Shown here: positions 36,969 to 37,078 of the stretch, piece after piece | Layout: every line of letters begins with the position of its first letter | How positions within the stretch are numbered: position 1 is the stretch's first letter | IMG/VR virus record: IMGVR_UViG_3300009506_000255 | Coordinates: 1-37,078 of that record | DNA length: 37,078 nt | DNA from: a virus | Strand: one strand, 5' to 3' | The notes under the pieces: generated by a model | Seen by the model: only the letters and a program-made list of their open reading frames with translations | The model's database searches: none | Told to the model about the DNA's origin: nothing | Made by a program: the position numbers and the translations under genes

Positions 36969-37078
36969 GTGAAAAATCTCACCGAGCAATCTGGAAAACC
37001 CTTGAGCCCGGCGATGCGCAGTGATAGGCTCTGGTCCAAGATCAAGGCTAAAGCTGTCGATCTGGGGCATGGTCGGCT
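36969..37078 (+). CDS. Start of a gene cut by the window edge
   Basis: GTG 36969 opens a frame (VKNLTEQSGKPLSPAM, RSDRLWSKIKAKAVDL) that is still open at the end of the window. It is 3 nt after the preceding stop and on the same strand. Only about 36 residues are visible and no ribosome binding site is convincing, so the call is tentative. Confidence 0.4.
   Translation, partial: MKNLTEQSGKPLSPAMRSDRLWSKIKAKAVDLGHGR

Noticed and set aside
1-37078. tRNA genes
   Set aside because: No cloverleaf with a T-loop GTTCRANTC and matching acceptor stem was seen; isolated GGTTCGA words fall within coding genes.

Overview
The window is part of a tailed double-stranded DNA phage, or a prophage or phage-derived contig. 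Nearly all genes lie on the + strand, tightly packed, with 1-10 nt overlaps and strong Shine-Dalgarno leaders of the form GAAAGGAnnnnACG just before ATG. Hallmark genes are an SSB, a DEDDh exonuclease, an SMC/SbcC-like ATPase, a clamp-loader-like ATPase, terminase small and large subunits, a portal and a MuF-type minor head protein. No integrase, lysis gene, DNA polymerase, tRNA or host gene was found, so lifestyle and host cannot be set. GC content is high apart from the spacer arrays and an intein.

Layout: 1-8.4 kb holds small early-type genes plus a Ycf46-like AAA ATPase module with DUF3150-, Ycf35/DUF1257- and DUF2997-like partners. 8.4-18.7 kb holds SSB, zinc-ribbon proteins, a DUF4942-type DNA methyltransferase, many unknown small genes, a DEDDh exonuclease and a compact structured RNA candidate with its own promoter and terminator (about 13.02-13.11 kb). 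18.8-20.5 kb encodes an SMC-like ATPase with an extra N-terminal phage domain. 20.55-22.26 kb holds the most notable locus. It is a non-CRISPR array with a strict 36-bp period, in which two different conserved 8-mers alternate and each is followed by a ~10-nt variable spacer (17 units + 4 units). The array flanks a 295-aa protein that has only the Nop-like C-terminal domain of IS110-type transposases and no nuclease domain. This matches the architecture of TIGR-Tas RNA-guided systems, here a nuclease-less TasA type.

22.3-28.8 kb carries an Rrf2-like regulator, a clamp-loader-like ATPase and an overlapping operon of two tandem ParB-like proteins, two methyltransferase-like proteins, an IbrA-like PAPS-reductase-family PP-loop protein and an IbrB-like ParB protein interrupted by a 262-aa LAGLIDADG intein. 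28.8-37 kb is the packaging/head module: TerS, TerL, a moron-like exported protein with its own promoter and terminator, portal, SEC-C protein, two Tat-signal proteins, a MuF protein fused to an ADP-ribosyltransferase domain, and small genes running off the right edge.

Five copies of a near-palindrome (consensus NTACGRWWNCGTAG) sit just upstream of genes or operons across the window and look like dispersed operators. Functional assignments rest on motif recognition by eye; no database search was run.
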